From positions 1 through 16,247 of the forward strand of contig JAQYWI010000126.1 of the NCBI GenBank assembly GCA_030145015.1: a stretch of 16,247 bases of DNA. Reading direction: 5' to 3'. Positions 1 through 5,863 of the stretch are shown here, one piece after another. Every line of letters begins with the position of its first letter. Position 1 is the stretch's first letter. Both the position numbers and the translations under genes were made by a program. Under the pieces are notes generated by a model. It was not told the DNA's origin. It ran no database searches and saw nothing but the letters and a program-made list of their open reading frames with translations. Origin of the DNA: Desulfobacterales bacterium. Lineage in GTDB: Bacteria; Desulfobacterota; Desulfobacteria; Desulfobacterales; JAHEIW01.

Positions 1-1091
1 ACCAGCCCAAGTTTGAGAAACCAGATGACCGTGCCGGGCATTACGGTAAGCTTGGCGCCGGGCAAAACCACCAGGGCATTTTTTACAAGGTAGGGGCTTT
101 TTTTTGCGTTTAATATCGTATCTTCGGATATGACAGCGGGCAGCAATGTCGGCGCACCTATTTTTACAGGACCCAGTGTGTCTACCCATTGGCTGCCGGT
201 ACCTTTATTGGATCGCAGATACCCGACAATGCGTCCGTGGGGTAGCCGATCTTTGGGTCGGATACGATAGGCCCCTATGTAGACCCCCGGTTCTTTTTCC
301 TTCAAGGGGAGATTTTCGATCAGCGGGGGGATACTCCAGCTGGCGAATTGGTTCTTTTCACCGATCAAAGCCACTTTTATCAGATCTCCGGGTCGCAGCA
401 GTTTGCCGGTCCCGTTGTGTACCAGGGCCTGGATTTTAGGCGGCGGTTCGCTCACGGCTTCAGGATTCGGAATGGTGGCGATCATCTTCATACATAACTC
501 GGCTGCTGCCTGAAGGTGAGAGGCCTGTTGATAACTGATCGCCGTTTTGACGATAGCTGCAGCCAGACCGGTAAGACTCAATGGCACCTCTCCTTCCTGC
601 TGCCGAATGCTATGCTCGAGTTCCCAGATAACCTGCTCGGAGTTGCAACGAACCATTTTTGCCTTGAGGGCGGCCGCATTGTCAGCATACACCAATGCAT
701 AAGTCTTGCCTAAACTGAGAACTTCTCCGAATATAACGGCGTCCACACCCAGCAGTTGCCCCAGTTGCGTTGCCGAGACCGCTTCGCCGGCGGCAATTGG
801 CTGGTAAAGATTATTTCTCTTCAAATTGTCGTCAATTACAAAAGGCTCGAGATCCAGGTAGTTCAGGGAGCCGAAAAAATTGTAGAACATCTTGCGGACG
901 ATGCTGCTGGCTTCGGGGTTGGTTGTTTTATTGACAAACGGAAGTATGGCCACTTTGTACGGAAGCTGTTGCTCCTCAAGCACGGTGGGCTCCGGCGGCC
1001 CCAACAGCATATCCTTTATGGCGCAGGAGGTCGCCCCGAATGCCAAACATATAGCGATTAATATTGTTAGACCTGTATTTTTTATTTTCAT
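1..1091 (-). CDS. Lipoprotein with GNA1162/CsgG-like domain leading into a beta-helix (partial, C-terminus outside window)
   Basis: The minus strand is open from an ATG at 1091-1089 to the left edge (363 codons, no stop), so the 3' end is missing. The N-terminus is a lipoprotein signal with A20-T21-S22-C23 as lipobox, so the product should be lipid-anchored, probably to the outer membrane. Residues about 45-185 (KVAILPFVNKT near the start, LGVDAVIFGEV in the middle) fit the GNA1162/DUF799 family, which is related to CsgG. Residues about 220-320 look like an Ig-like beta-sandwich (PGVYIGAYRIRPKDRLPHG). The last visible residues (SPYLVKNALVV, then PGTVIWF) look like the first rung of a right-handed parallel beta-helix. 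The gene lies 50 bp behind the FHA gene on the same strand and could be co-transcribed with it. No clear Shine-Dalgarno is seen. Function is not established; a role in surface assembly is inference. Confidence 0.85.
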   Translation of the reverse strand, partial: MKIKNTGLTILIAICLAFGATSCAIKDMLLGPPEPTVLEEQQLPYKVAILPFVNKTTNPEASSIVRKMFYNFFGSLNYLDLEPFVIDDNLKRNNLYQPIAAGEAVSATQLGQLLGVDAVIFGEVLSLGKTYALVYADNAAALKAKMVRCNSEQVIWELEHSIRQQEGEVPLSLTGLAAAIVKTAISYQQASHLQAAAELCMKMIATIPNPEAVSEPPPKIQALVHNGTGKLLRPGDLIKVALIGEKNQFASWSIPPLIENLPLKEKEPGVYIGAYRIRPKDRLPHGRIVGYLRSNKGTGSQWVDTLGPVKIGAPTLLPAVISEDTILNAKKSPYLVKNALVVLPGAKLTVMPGTVIWFLKLGL

Positions 1092-1141
1092 AGGATTCAG
1101 GTAGTTTCGTCTGTACTAAGTGTTGATTCAATTAGGTCGTA

Positions 1142-2821
1142 TTACCAGGGGGTGTCGGATTTTTTTTCACCCTCTTGATCCTCAAACAGATACTTCATAA
1201 TCCTGGAGCTTTCGGTTCCGGATTCTTCCAGGAGGCGCTGGATCTCTGCGCGCTTTTCTTTTTCTTTATTTTCTGCCTGCTTGTTTTTAAGGCCGGCATT
1301 TGCGGCTGAAACCATTTTTTGACGACAAACACTTATTTTTTCTTTAATGTACTTGGACCCGGGATCAATGATACTGTAGCGTTCAAAATAATTAAGGGCT
1401 TTGGACCAGGCTCCTTTTTTAAAATAACCTTCTCCGTGTTCGCGGTAAAATGTCTTGATCTGCTGAATGCGTTGAAGCGCCAATTTATGTTTGGGGTCCA
1501 GCGAAAGTACGGCCTGGTAGACTGCAAAGGCATTTTTGTTGACCGGCGTAAGGTAGCGTTTCGCAAGAAAATGGGTCTCAGCTTCTTTGAGAAGCTGAGC
1601 AACATTTTGCTTCTGACGGTTTTTTTGCTGGTAGGCCAGCCAAATCCGGCGAATGGCTTTCTGGGCTTCTTCGAAGTACAGGCTGTCTTCCCGAATGGAA
1701 GAATACTCCTTTAGGGCTGATTGATGCTGATTTTTCGATTCCAGCTGTTCGCCCAGTGTTAAGCGGTAATAATCCAGACGGTCCCAAAGGGCTTCGGCTT
1801 CTTTTCCGTGACCGTGCTGTGCCAGATATTTTTTCAAGAATACTTTGGCTGCGTCCACATTCCCTTTTTCAGCTTTTTGCTGGGTGATCGCCAGGGTTAT
1901 TTGAGCAAGCATCTCCTTGGCGGTTTGGGTATTGTCAGCAGAAAGATCGGTAAGCAGCAGCTGTTTTAGTATATCTCTCGCCGGAAGGTACTCGCCCAGT
2001 TCGATCTGGTTTGCAACTTCAGCAAGCTTTTGCTGGTTTTTCCACGGTGTGTAGACATGTACATAGGACAGGTATCCTGAAAAAACGATGATCAGCATCG
2101 CGGCCAGCCAAATTCCCCGGTTTGAGTGTGTTGTTTTGGTGATTATTTTCTGCGTTGCCTGACGGGCGTCGGCCGGGCTGTCAGAAATAAAGGTGATTGA
2201 AAACGTACCCATCCGGAGTTGATCCCCCGAAAAAAGGCGCCTTTCGGATATCGTCTGGTCATTTAGATAAAGGGGATTGGTGGTGCTGATGTTTCTGGCC
2301 ACAAAACCGACCTTTTGCTTTTCAATAACGCAATGTTTGCGCGAAATGGAAGGATGAATCAACTTCAGAGTGGCTTCATTTGATCGCCCTATGATGAGTT
2401 TTTCCATATTAAGGGGGATGATCATGTTTTTGCCGGAGGATGTGGTACACACCAATCGAGGTCCAACCGTTTCTTCAGTTGGCGAGTCCAACACCAGGGT
2501 TTTTGCCTCCATCGAAGTTTGGTGCGGAAGTTGAAGCTCCTTCGCGGAAAGCTGGATGAGAAACTTGGTTTTACCCAGCGCAATTTCATCTCCATTATTT
2601 ATAAACTTTCCCGCGGTTTTTTGACCATTTACGGAGATTGGATCTTGTCCCAGGTTTTTAATGAAATATCTGTTGTTTTTTGTTCTCACCTTGGCCTGAA
2701 CATCTGAAATATGAGGATCTTCAATAATAATCTCACATTGCTTCGACTTTCCGACCAGAAAGTCCTCTTTTTGGGTTTCGTAATAATGTCCAGGATTGGT
2801 TTTCTGAATTAATTTAAACAT
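1142..2821 (-). CDS. Membrane protein with two FHA domains and a TPR-like C-terminal region
   Basis: This 559-residue protein has an FHA fold at about residues 2-91, a second at about 122-213, one membrane helix at about 236-256, and a long helical region from 260 to the end that reads like degenerate TPR repeats. FHA domains bind phosphothreonine. The second domain has the conserved GRS (145-147) and SRKH (160-163) motifs and an Asn at 187. The first lacks the SRxH signature (it reads ISDVQAK) and may not bind phosphopeptide. With the FHA domains cytoplasmic, the helical part would be periplasmic. The ATG at 2821 follows GCGAGG, a good ribosome site, on the minus strand. The GNA1162-type lipoprotein gene follows at 50 bp. 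No kinase or phosphatase is in the window, so the partner is unknown. Confidence 0.85.
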   Translation of the reverse strand: MFKLIQKTNPGHYYETQKEDFLVGKSKQCEIIIEDPHISDVQAKVRTKNNRYFIKNLGQDPISVNGQKTAGKFINNGDEIALGKTKFLIQLSAKELQLPHQTSMEAKTLVLDSPTEETVGPRLVCTTSSGKNMIIPLNMEKLIIGRSNEATLKLIHPSISRKHCVIEKQKVGFVARNISTTNPLYLNDQTISERRLFSGDQLRMGTFSITFISDSPADARQATQKIITKTTHSNRGIWLAAMLIIVFSGYLSYVHVYTPWKNQQKLAEVANQIELGEYLPARDILKQLLLTDLSADNTQTAKEMLAQITLAITQQKAEKGNVDAAKVFLKKYLAQHGHGKEAEALWDRLDYYRLTLGEQLESKNQHQSALKEYSSIREDSLYFEEAQKAIRRIWLAYQQKNRQKQNVAQLLKEAETHFLAKRYLTPVNKNAFAVYQAVLSLDPKHKLALQRIQQIKTFYREHGEGYFKKGAWSKALNYFERYSIIDPGSKYIKEKISVCRQKMVSAANAGLKNKQAENKEKEKRAEIQRLLEESGTESSRIMKYLFEDQEGEKKSDTPW

Positions 2822-3187
2822 GGGCCTCGCCGATTTTTTCGCAATTTTCTTATTATGTATTATCGAATGGGAGCGTTATGGTGAATTTTGTGCACCAGGT
2901 ATATGTTTTTTATCGGCATTTTTCCCTGTGGCTTTAATAAGATGATGCATTATTTCGAAATTTTTGTGTTGAGAGTTTATTTGTTGCAATCATTTTGGCC
3001 ATGCAGGTGGGATTTGTTCCATTTTTGTCAAAAAATCTGACAATATTCGGCATATTTTCAAGGGAACTGAATTGGTGGATAGATTTAAGCTATTGAAATA
3101 ATATAATATTTAGGTAAATGCCGATTTAGGCCTGTTTATTGCAGAATTACGGGTCGAATACTGGAATACCAGAGCGTCAAAAGTAGA
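2822..3187. other. Divergent intergenic region upstream of the riboswitch
   Basis: This AT-rich stretch should hold the promoters for the FHA gene (minus) and the riboswitch transcript (plus). I see no convincing sigma-70 pair. TATAAT at 3102-3107 is a good -10 but has no -35 at the right distance. A weak sigma-54-like GG-N10-GC pair sits at 3077-3090 with poor flanking matches. Possible protein sites are the inverted repeat TTGTCA-N7-TGACAA (3025-3043) and the palindrome ATTTCGAAAT (2953-2962). No gene is visible. Confidence 0.4.
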
Positions 3188-3192
3188 ATCCA

Positions 3193-3284
3193 CTCGTGAA
3201 AAAGCCAAACCCCGAGTAATCGGGGGACGGAAAGCCACGGGTCCCGCAAACACTTTTTCGAGCGGGATCGCCGGGTTGCCTGAG
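3193..3284 (+). promoter_or_regulatory. Cyclic di-GMP riboswitch, GEMM-I class aptamer
   Basis: The sequence folds like a GEMM-I aptamer. CAAACC is followed by a helix CCCCGA/TCGGGG (3210-3215 with 3220-3225) capped by the GNRA tetraloop GTAA. Then come GACGGAAAGCCACGGGTC (3226-3243), a second helix GGTCCCGC/GCGGGATC (3240-3247 with 3262-3269), and GCCGGGTTGCC (3270-3280), the conserved 3' strand. The usual GC/GC pairing next to CAAACC is here CC (3205-3206) with GG (3229-3230), a compensated swap. The base before it, G3204, corresponds to the ligand-contacting position that is G in c-di-GMP-selective members and A in cyclic AMP-GMP ones, so c-di-GMP is the predicted ligand. Closing helix P1 is weak. 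An intrinsic terminator follows, so control is probably by transcription termination of the lipoprotein gene at 3422. Confidence 0.85.
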
Positions 3285-3295
3285 AAAGTCGTAAG

Positions 3296-3333
3296 AAACC
3301 GGGTTACCTGGAAGAGGTGGCCCGGTTTTTTTT
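3296..3333 (+). terminator. Riboswitch expression-platform intrinsic terminator
   Basis: A 14-bp stem (3296-3309 with 3315-3328, two G-T wobbles) closes the loop GGAAG and runs into a T tract of eight (3326-3333). It lies 12 bp past the aptamer. Its 5' arm ACCGGGTTACCT matches 10 of 12 bases of the aptamer 3' strand GCCGGGTTGCCT (3270-3281), so the terminator 3' arm could pair with either. This suggests that ligand binding, which locks up the aptamer strand, favours the terminator (an OFF switch). The direction of control is inference. Confidence 0.85.
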
Positions 3334-3385
3334 GGGGGCGCGAGTGGATGATGGGTCGGCTATCTTTTTTTAAGGGGGAAGGTTT

Positions 3386-3403
3386 TTTTTGAGATAGCTT
3401 CTA
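3386..3403. repeat. 18-bp inverted repeat, left copy
   Basis: TTTTTGAGATAGCTTCTA is the exact reverse complement of 4365-4382. The two copies bracket the lipoprotein gene 3422-4300. The left copy sits between the riboswitch terminator and the ribosome site; the right copy forms the outer edge of fold-back element A. Confidence 0.75.
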
Positions 3404-3421
3404 AAAAAGGGGGGCATACCG

Positions 3422-4300
3422 TTGGTCGATTCAACCGGCAAAAGCAAATCCGGAAAGACTGAACGGGCTTATCGGGTCAGGAGTTTTTTAAAGCAGTTGA
3501 TGCTGAATTCCGGCACGGGTTTGCCTTGCAGCGACTCTTTGGGGTTAACGCTGAAATGGATGGCACCTTTAATTTGTCTTATGATTTTATGCAGTTGTGG
3601 GGCACAGCTCCCATTTGTCAAAGACAACGATGACTCAAGCCAAATCGTTAAACTCAGAAATCCCCCAAAATCAATTGCGATTCTGCCTTTTGGCAACCGG
3701 ACAGAGCGCGAGGATCTCGATGAATTTGTCCGCGCCACTTTTTACAGCCATTTAGCCCCGCATCCATACAAAGATATTGAGTTGCACGAAGTGGATCGAA
3801 AACTTAAGCGTTACAACTTGATGAATTATGAAAAGTTTAGTCATGTTTCCGCTAAAAGGCTGGGTCAAATTCTAGGTTGCGATGCCGTTGTCATAGGAGA
3901 GGTAACCGAGTTTCAACGCGTGTATGCCGGTGTTTATTCCCAAATGGCAGTGGGGGCATCTATTACCATATGGGATACGCGCAGCGGCAAAAAACTTTGG
4001 TCCGATCAGCACGTTACCCGCCACCACGAAGGCGGGCTTCCGCTGGCGATCACCGATCTGGCAACGATCTCGATTCGATCCGGGCTAAATTTGCGGGATT
4101 CAGAGAAAGTAAAAACAGTTGATGAGCTTTCCCGGCATTTAATCAGCCGTCTGCCTGTGGCGGATACGCACCTTAATGCTAAACGCGCCAAACTCGTCAG
4201 CCTCAAGCGACTTACGAAAAAGAAAAGCAGCACACCCAGCAGCACAAAACTCAGAAGCTTAAAAAAGCTCACAAAAGGCCACCATCAGCAATACCGGTAA
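3422..4300 (+). CDS. Riboswitch-controlled lipoprotein with GNA1162/CsgG-like domain
   Basis: The core KSIAILPFGNRT...LGQILGCDAVVIGEV...GKKLWSDQH...LAITDLATISIR (roughly residues 83-225 counted from the TTG) is co-linear with the lipoprotein at 1-1091, so the two are paralogues of the GNA1162/DUF799, CsgG-related kind. A hydrophobic stretch ending ILCSC gives a lipobox with Cys59 from the TTG; Cys at the -2 position is unusual. The C-terminus is very basic and holds an imperfect repeat, LVSLKRLTKKK and LRSLKKLTKG. The start is uncertain: TTG at 3422 has a strong GGGGGG seven bases upstream but leaves a 58-residue leader, while ATG at 3500 would give a normal 32-residue signal with poor ribosome binding. 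The gene lies behind a c-di-GMP riboswitch, which hints at a surface or biofilm role. That role is inference. Confidence 0.85.
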   Translation: MVDSTGKSKSGKTERAYRVRSFLKQLMLNSGTGLPCSDSLGLTLKWMAPLICLMILCSCGAQLPFVKDNDDSSQIVKLRNPPKSIAILPFGNRTEREDLDEFVRATFYSHLAPHPYKDIELHEVDRKLKRYNLMNYEKFSHVSAKRLGQILGCDAVVIGEVTEFQRVYAGVYSQMAVGASITIWDTRSGKKLWSDQHVTRHHEGGLPLAITDLATISIRSGLNLRDSEKVKTVDELSRHLISRLPVADTHLNAKRAKLVSLKRLTKKKSSTPSSTKLRSLKKLTKGHHQQYR

Positions 4301-4323
4301 CTGCACCTAAGTTCTTTTCCAAA

Positions 4324-4354
4324 CAATTGCACTTGCAATTGCCGCTCAGTTTTT
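4324..4354 (+). terminator. Possible terminator of the lipoprotein gene
   Basis: CAATTGC (4324-4330) and GCAATTG (4335-4341) form a 7-bp stem with loop ACTT, followed after eight bases by TTTTT (4350-4354). The gap between stem and T tract and the AT-rich stem make it a weak candidate. Confidence 0.4.
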
Positions 4355-4364
4355 CTTAATATAC

Positions 4365-4382
4365 TAGAAGCTATCTCAAAAA
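4365..4382. repeat. 18-bp inverted repeat, right copy
   Basis: TAGAAGCTATCTCAAAAA is the exact reverse complement of 3386-3403. Its ATCTCAAAA end is also the first part of the flank module shared by fold-back elements A and B. Confidence 0.75.
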
Positions 4383-4517
4383 TATCGGATTATCTTCGAA
4401 GACAGAGAAATAACGTTCCGAAGATGCTCTAAAGTTAGAAGTGCCTAAAATGCCTAAAATGAGCTAAAATGCCTAAAATTATGGTTTCGCTGCGCTCCAT
4501 CTTTTATTATAAATAGG

Positions 4518-4569
4518 ATCGTTCGACCCAGTCGTTCGACCCAGTCGTTCGACCCAGTCGTTCGACCCA
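4518..4569. repeat. Tandem array, four 13-bp units
   Basis: Four units of GTCGTTCGACCCA (the first begins AT instead of GT) lie head to tail in the loop of element A. Element B has one inverted unit (14491-14503), and a related unit starts the hairpin at 5749. Confidence 0.9.
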
Positions 4570-4570
4570 G

Positions 4571-4626
4571 AGGCTCTCGACGGGAGGCTCTCGACGGGAG
4601 GCTCTCGACGGGAGGCTCTCGACGGG
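4571..4626. repeat. Tandem array, four 14-bp units
   Basis: Four exact units of AGGCTCTCGACGGG follow the 13-bp array after one base. Element B carries one inverted unit (14476-14489). Confidence 0.9.
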
Positions 4627-4693
4627 TAGAATTCCTCAACTTTAGGCATTTTAGATCATTTTTAATTTTAGCTCAATTCTTCTCCTATCCAAA

Positions 4694-5500
4694 ATGAAAA
4701 TTTTCAATACCCTGGAAGCACAGCTTCGTCAAATTCTGGACTATTTCTATGCCCGCTGGCCGCAATCGATTCCCGGTACAGATCGCCTGCAGCAATGCAA
4801 AATTATCTCGCATCGGGGCGAATACGACAATTTGACTGTATTTGAAAATACCTTTTCCGCTTTTGACCGCGCAAAAGCCCAGGGTGTTTGGGGAATCGAG
4901 TTTGATCTGCGCTGGACCCGAGACCTCTATCCGGTTATCATGCATGACGCCGATCTTCGAAGAGTGTTCGGTTCTAAGCTTGAAATCCGGAAGACCGCCC
5001 TGGCGGAGTTGAAATCCGAATTTCCGTTGATTCCATCGCTGGCTGAAATGATCCAGCGATACGGCAAACAAATTCATCTCATGGTTGAAATAAAGGCAGA
5101 GGTATATCCGGATCCGGTTCATCAGGGCCGCATTCTAAAAGATCTGTTTTCAGCGCTCGAACCCGAGGAAGATTACCACTTTTTGACAATGACACCGGCG
5201 ATGTTTGACCTGATTGAGTTTGTACCCAAATCCGCATTTCTTCCGGTTGCGAGTTTTAATTTCTCCCGATTAAGCAAATTGGCAATAGGGCAAAACTACA
5301 GCGGATTTGCCGGACATTACGTTCTGCTAACCAAATCCCGTCTGAAAAAGCATAGAGAATTGAAGCAGAAATTGGCTACCGGTTATGTGAATTCAAAAAA
5401 TTGTTTATTTCGCGAAGTGAATCGCGGCGTGGAGTGGGTTTTTTCAGATAATGCCGTGGAACTGCAGAAGATCGTTAATCAGTTGCTGCAAAATGAGTAG
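4694..5500 (+). CDS. Glycerophosphodiester phosphodiesterase family protein
   Basis: The 268-residue product fits the GDPD family (UgpQ type), which hydrolyses glycerophosphodiesters to glycerol-3-phosphate and an alcohol. Visible hallmarks are H40-R41-G42, E51-N52-T53 (the usual preceding Pro is Phe), E69-F-D71 and H84-D85, together the metal and catalytic residues, and a later VEIKAE strand. There is no signal peptide, so it is probably cytoplasmic. The ATG at 4694 has no recognisable Shine-Dalgarno, and element A ends about 14 bp upstream, so its leader is made of repeat DNA. An internal start would remove the catalytic His. A lipid-turnover role would go with the phosphatidyltransferase fusion at 14628, but the two are far apart and not linked by sequence evidence. 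Confidence 0.85.
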   Translation: MKIFNTLEAQLRQILDYFYARWPQSIPGTDRLQQCKIISHRGEYDNLTVFENTFSAFDRAKAQGVWGIEFDLRWTRDLYPVIMHDADLRRVFGSKLEIRKTALAELKSEFPLIPSLAEMIQRYGKQIHLMVEIKAEVYPDPVHQGRILKDLFSALEPEEDYHFLTMTPAMFDLIEFVPKSAFLPVASFNFSRLSKLAIGQNYSGFAGHYVLLTKSRLKKHRELKQKLATGYVNSKNCLFREVNRGVEWVFSDNAVELQKIVNQLLQNE

Positions 5501-5863
5501 GTTCAAGGGTTCGGGCTTCCGATCCGCAGATTATACAGATCACCACAAGATTGCTTTGAGCCTTATTTTTGACTTGTCGTTTTCCGGCCTGAGTGGTCCT
5601 CCAGGGGCTCTGACCTGTCGTTTTCCGGCTTAACCTGGCAGGACCATAAAGGCAGTAGGGCGGGTGCTTGCATCCCGACCCTTAGGCGGGGCCTCTGTGC
5701 CAGCCATCAAGAGACAGCCGCAGCCTGCGACGCGCCCATCGGCCGTGAGTCGTTCGACCCTGAGCTCACGACCGAAGGGCTCAGGGCCGAACGGCTTGGT
5801 CGAGTCGAGGGCTGCCCTTTTTTATAATCTCATTGTTGGGCCGAATTATCTAAAGGATTAGCT
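5501..5863. other. Repeat-rich non-coding region
   Basis: No credible gene is seen. The stretch holds a direct repeat TGTCGTTTTCCGGC (5575-5588 and 5616-5629), a near-perfect inverted pair GGTCCTCCAGG (5595-5605) and CCTGGCAGGACC (5634-5645), and the long hairpin at 5749. It looks like accumulated or decayed intergenic repeats. The promoter of the transporter gene should lie at its right end but I cannot place it. Confidence 0.6.
5749..5823 (+). repeat. Long hairpin related to the element A/B core, possibly acting as terminator
   Basis: GTCGTTCG-A-CCCTGAGC (5749-5765) pairs with GCTCAGGG-C-CGAACGGC (5779-5795), about 16 paired bases with one A-C mismatch and a 13-base loop. Further on, AGGG-CTG-CCCT runs into TTTTTT (5818-5823). 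The first 13 bases match the inverted array unit of element B exactly, so this is a relative of those cores. It lies between the phosphodiesterase and the transporter and may end the upstream transcript. Confidence 0.65.

Larger units (their letters stand above)
4373..4680. repeat. Fold-back (MITE-like) element A
   Basis: It begins with a flank module (4373-4410): ATCTCAAAA, 13 variable bases, then TTCGAAGACAGAGAAA. An arm of tandem TGCCTAAAA/TGAGCTAAAA words (about 4432-4480) pairs imperfectly with an inverted arm (about 4638-4680), giving a long hairpin. The loop (4481-4637) holds a partly palindromic 21-bp box (4481-4501), two tandem arrays and a GAATTC box. Everything recurs at 14373-14587 with the core inverted and one copy of each array unit. 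No transposase is present, so if the element moves it is non-autonomous. It fills the gap between the lipoprotein gene and the phosphodiesterase start. Confidence 0.8.

Noticed and set aside
146..1104. Four plus-strand open frames of 65-101 codons
   Set aside because: They are antisense to the lipoprotein reading frame, which has a signal peptide and family motifs; the plus-strand frames have no protein character.
3077..3090. Sigma-54 promoter before the riboswitch
   Set aside because: The GG/GC spacing is right but both boxes match the consensus poorly, so I mention it only as weak.
4518..4626. CRISPR array
   Set aside because: Units are 13-14 bp with no unique spacers and no cas genes nearby; they are plain head-to-tail tandem repeats.
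4454..4639. Minus-strand 61-codon frame through element A
   Set aside because: Its translation is generated by the tandem arrays and Arg/Glu-rich repeat reading; no ribosome site or known domain.
5451..5861. Two plus-strand frames of 60-65 codons between the phosphodiesterase and the transporter
   Set aside because: They run through repeats and hairpins, have low-complexity translations and no ribosome sites.
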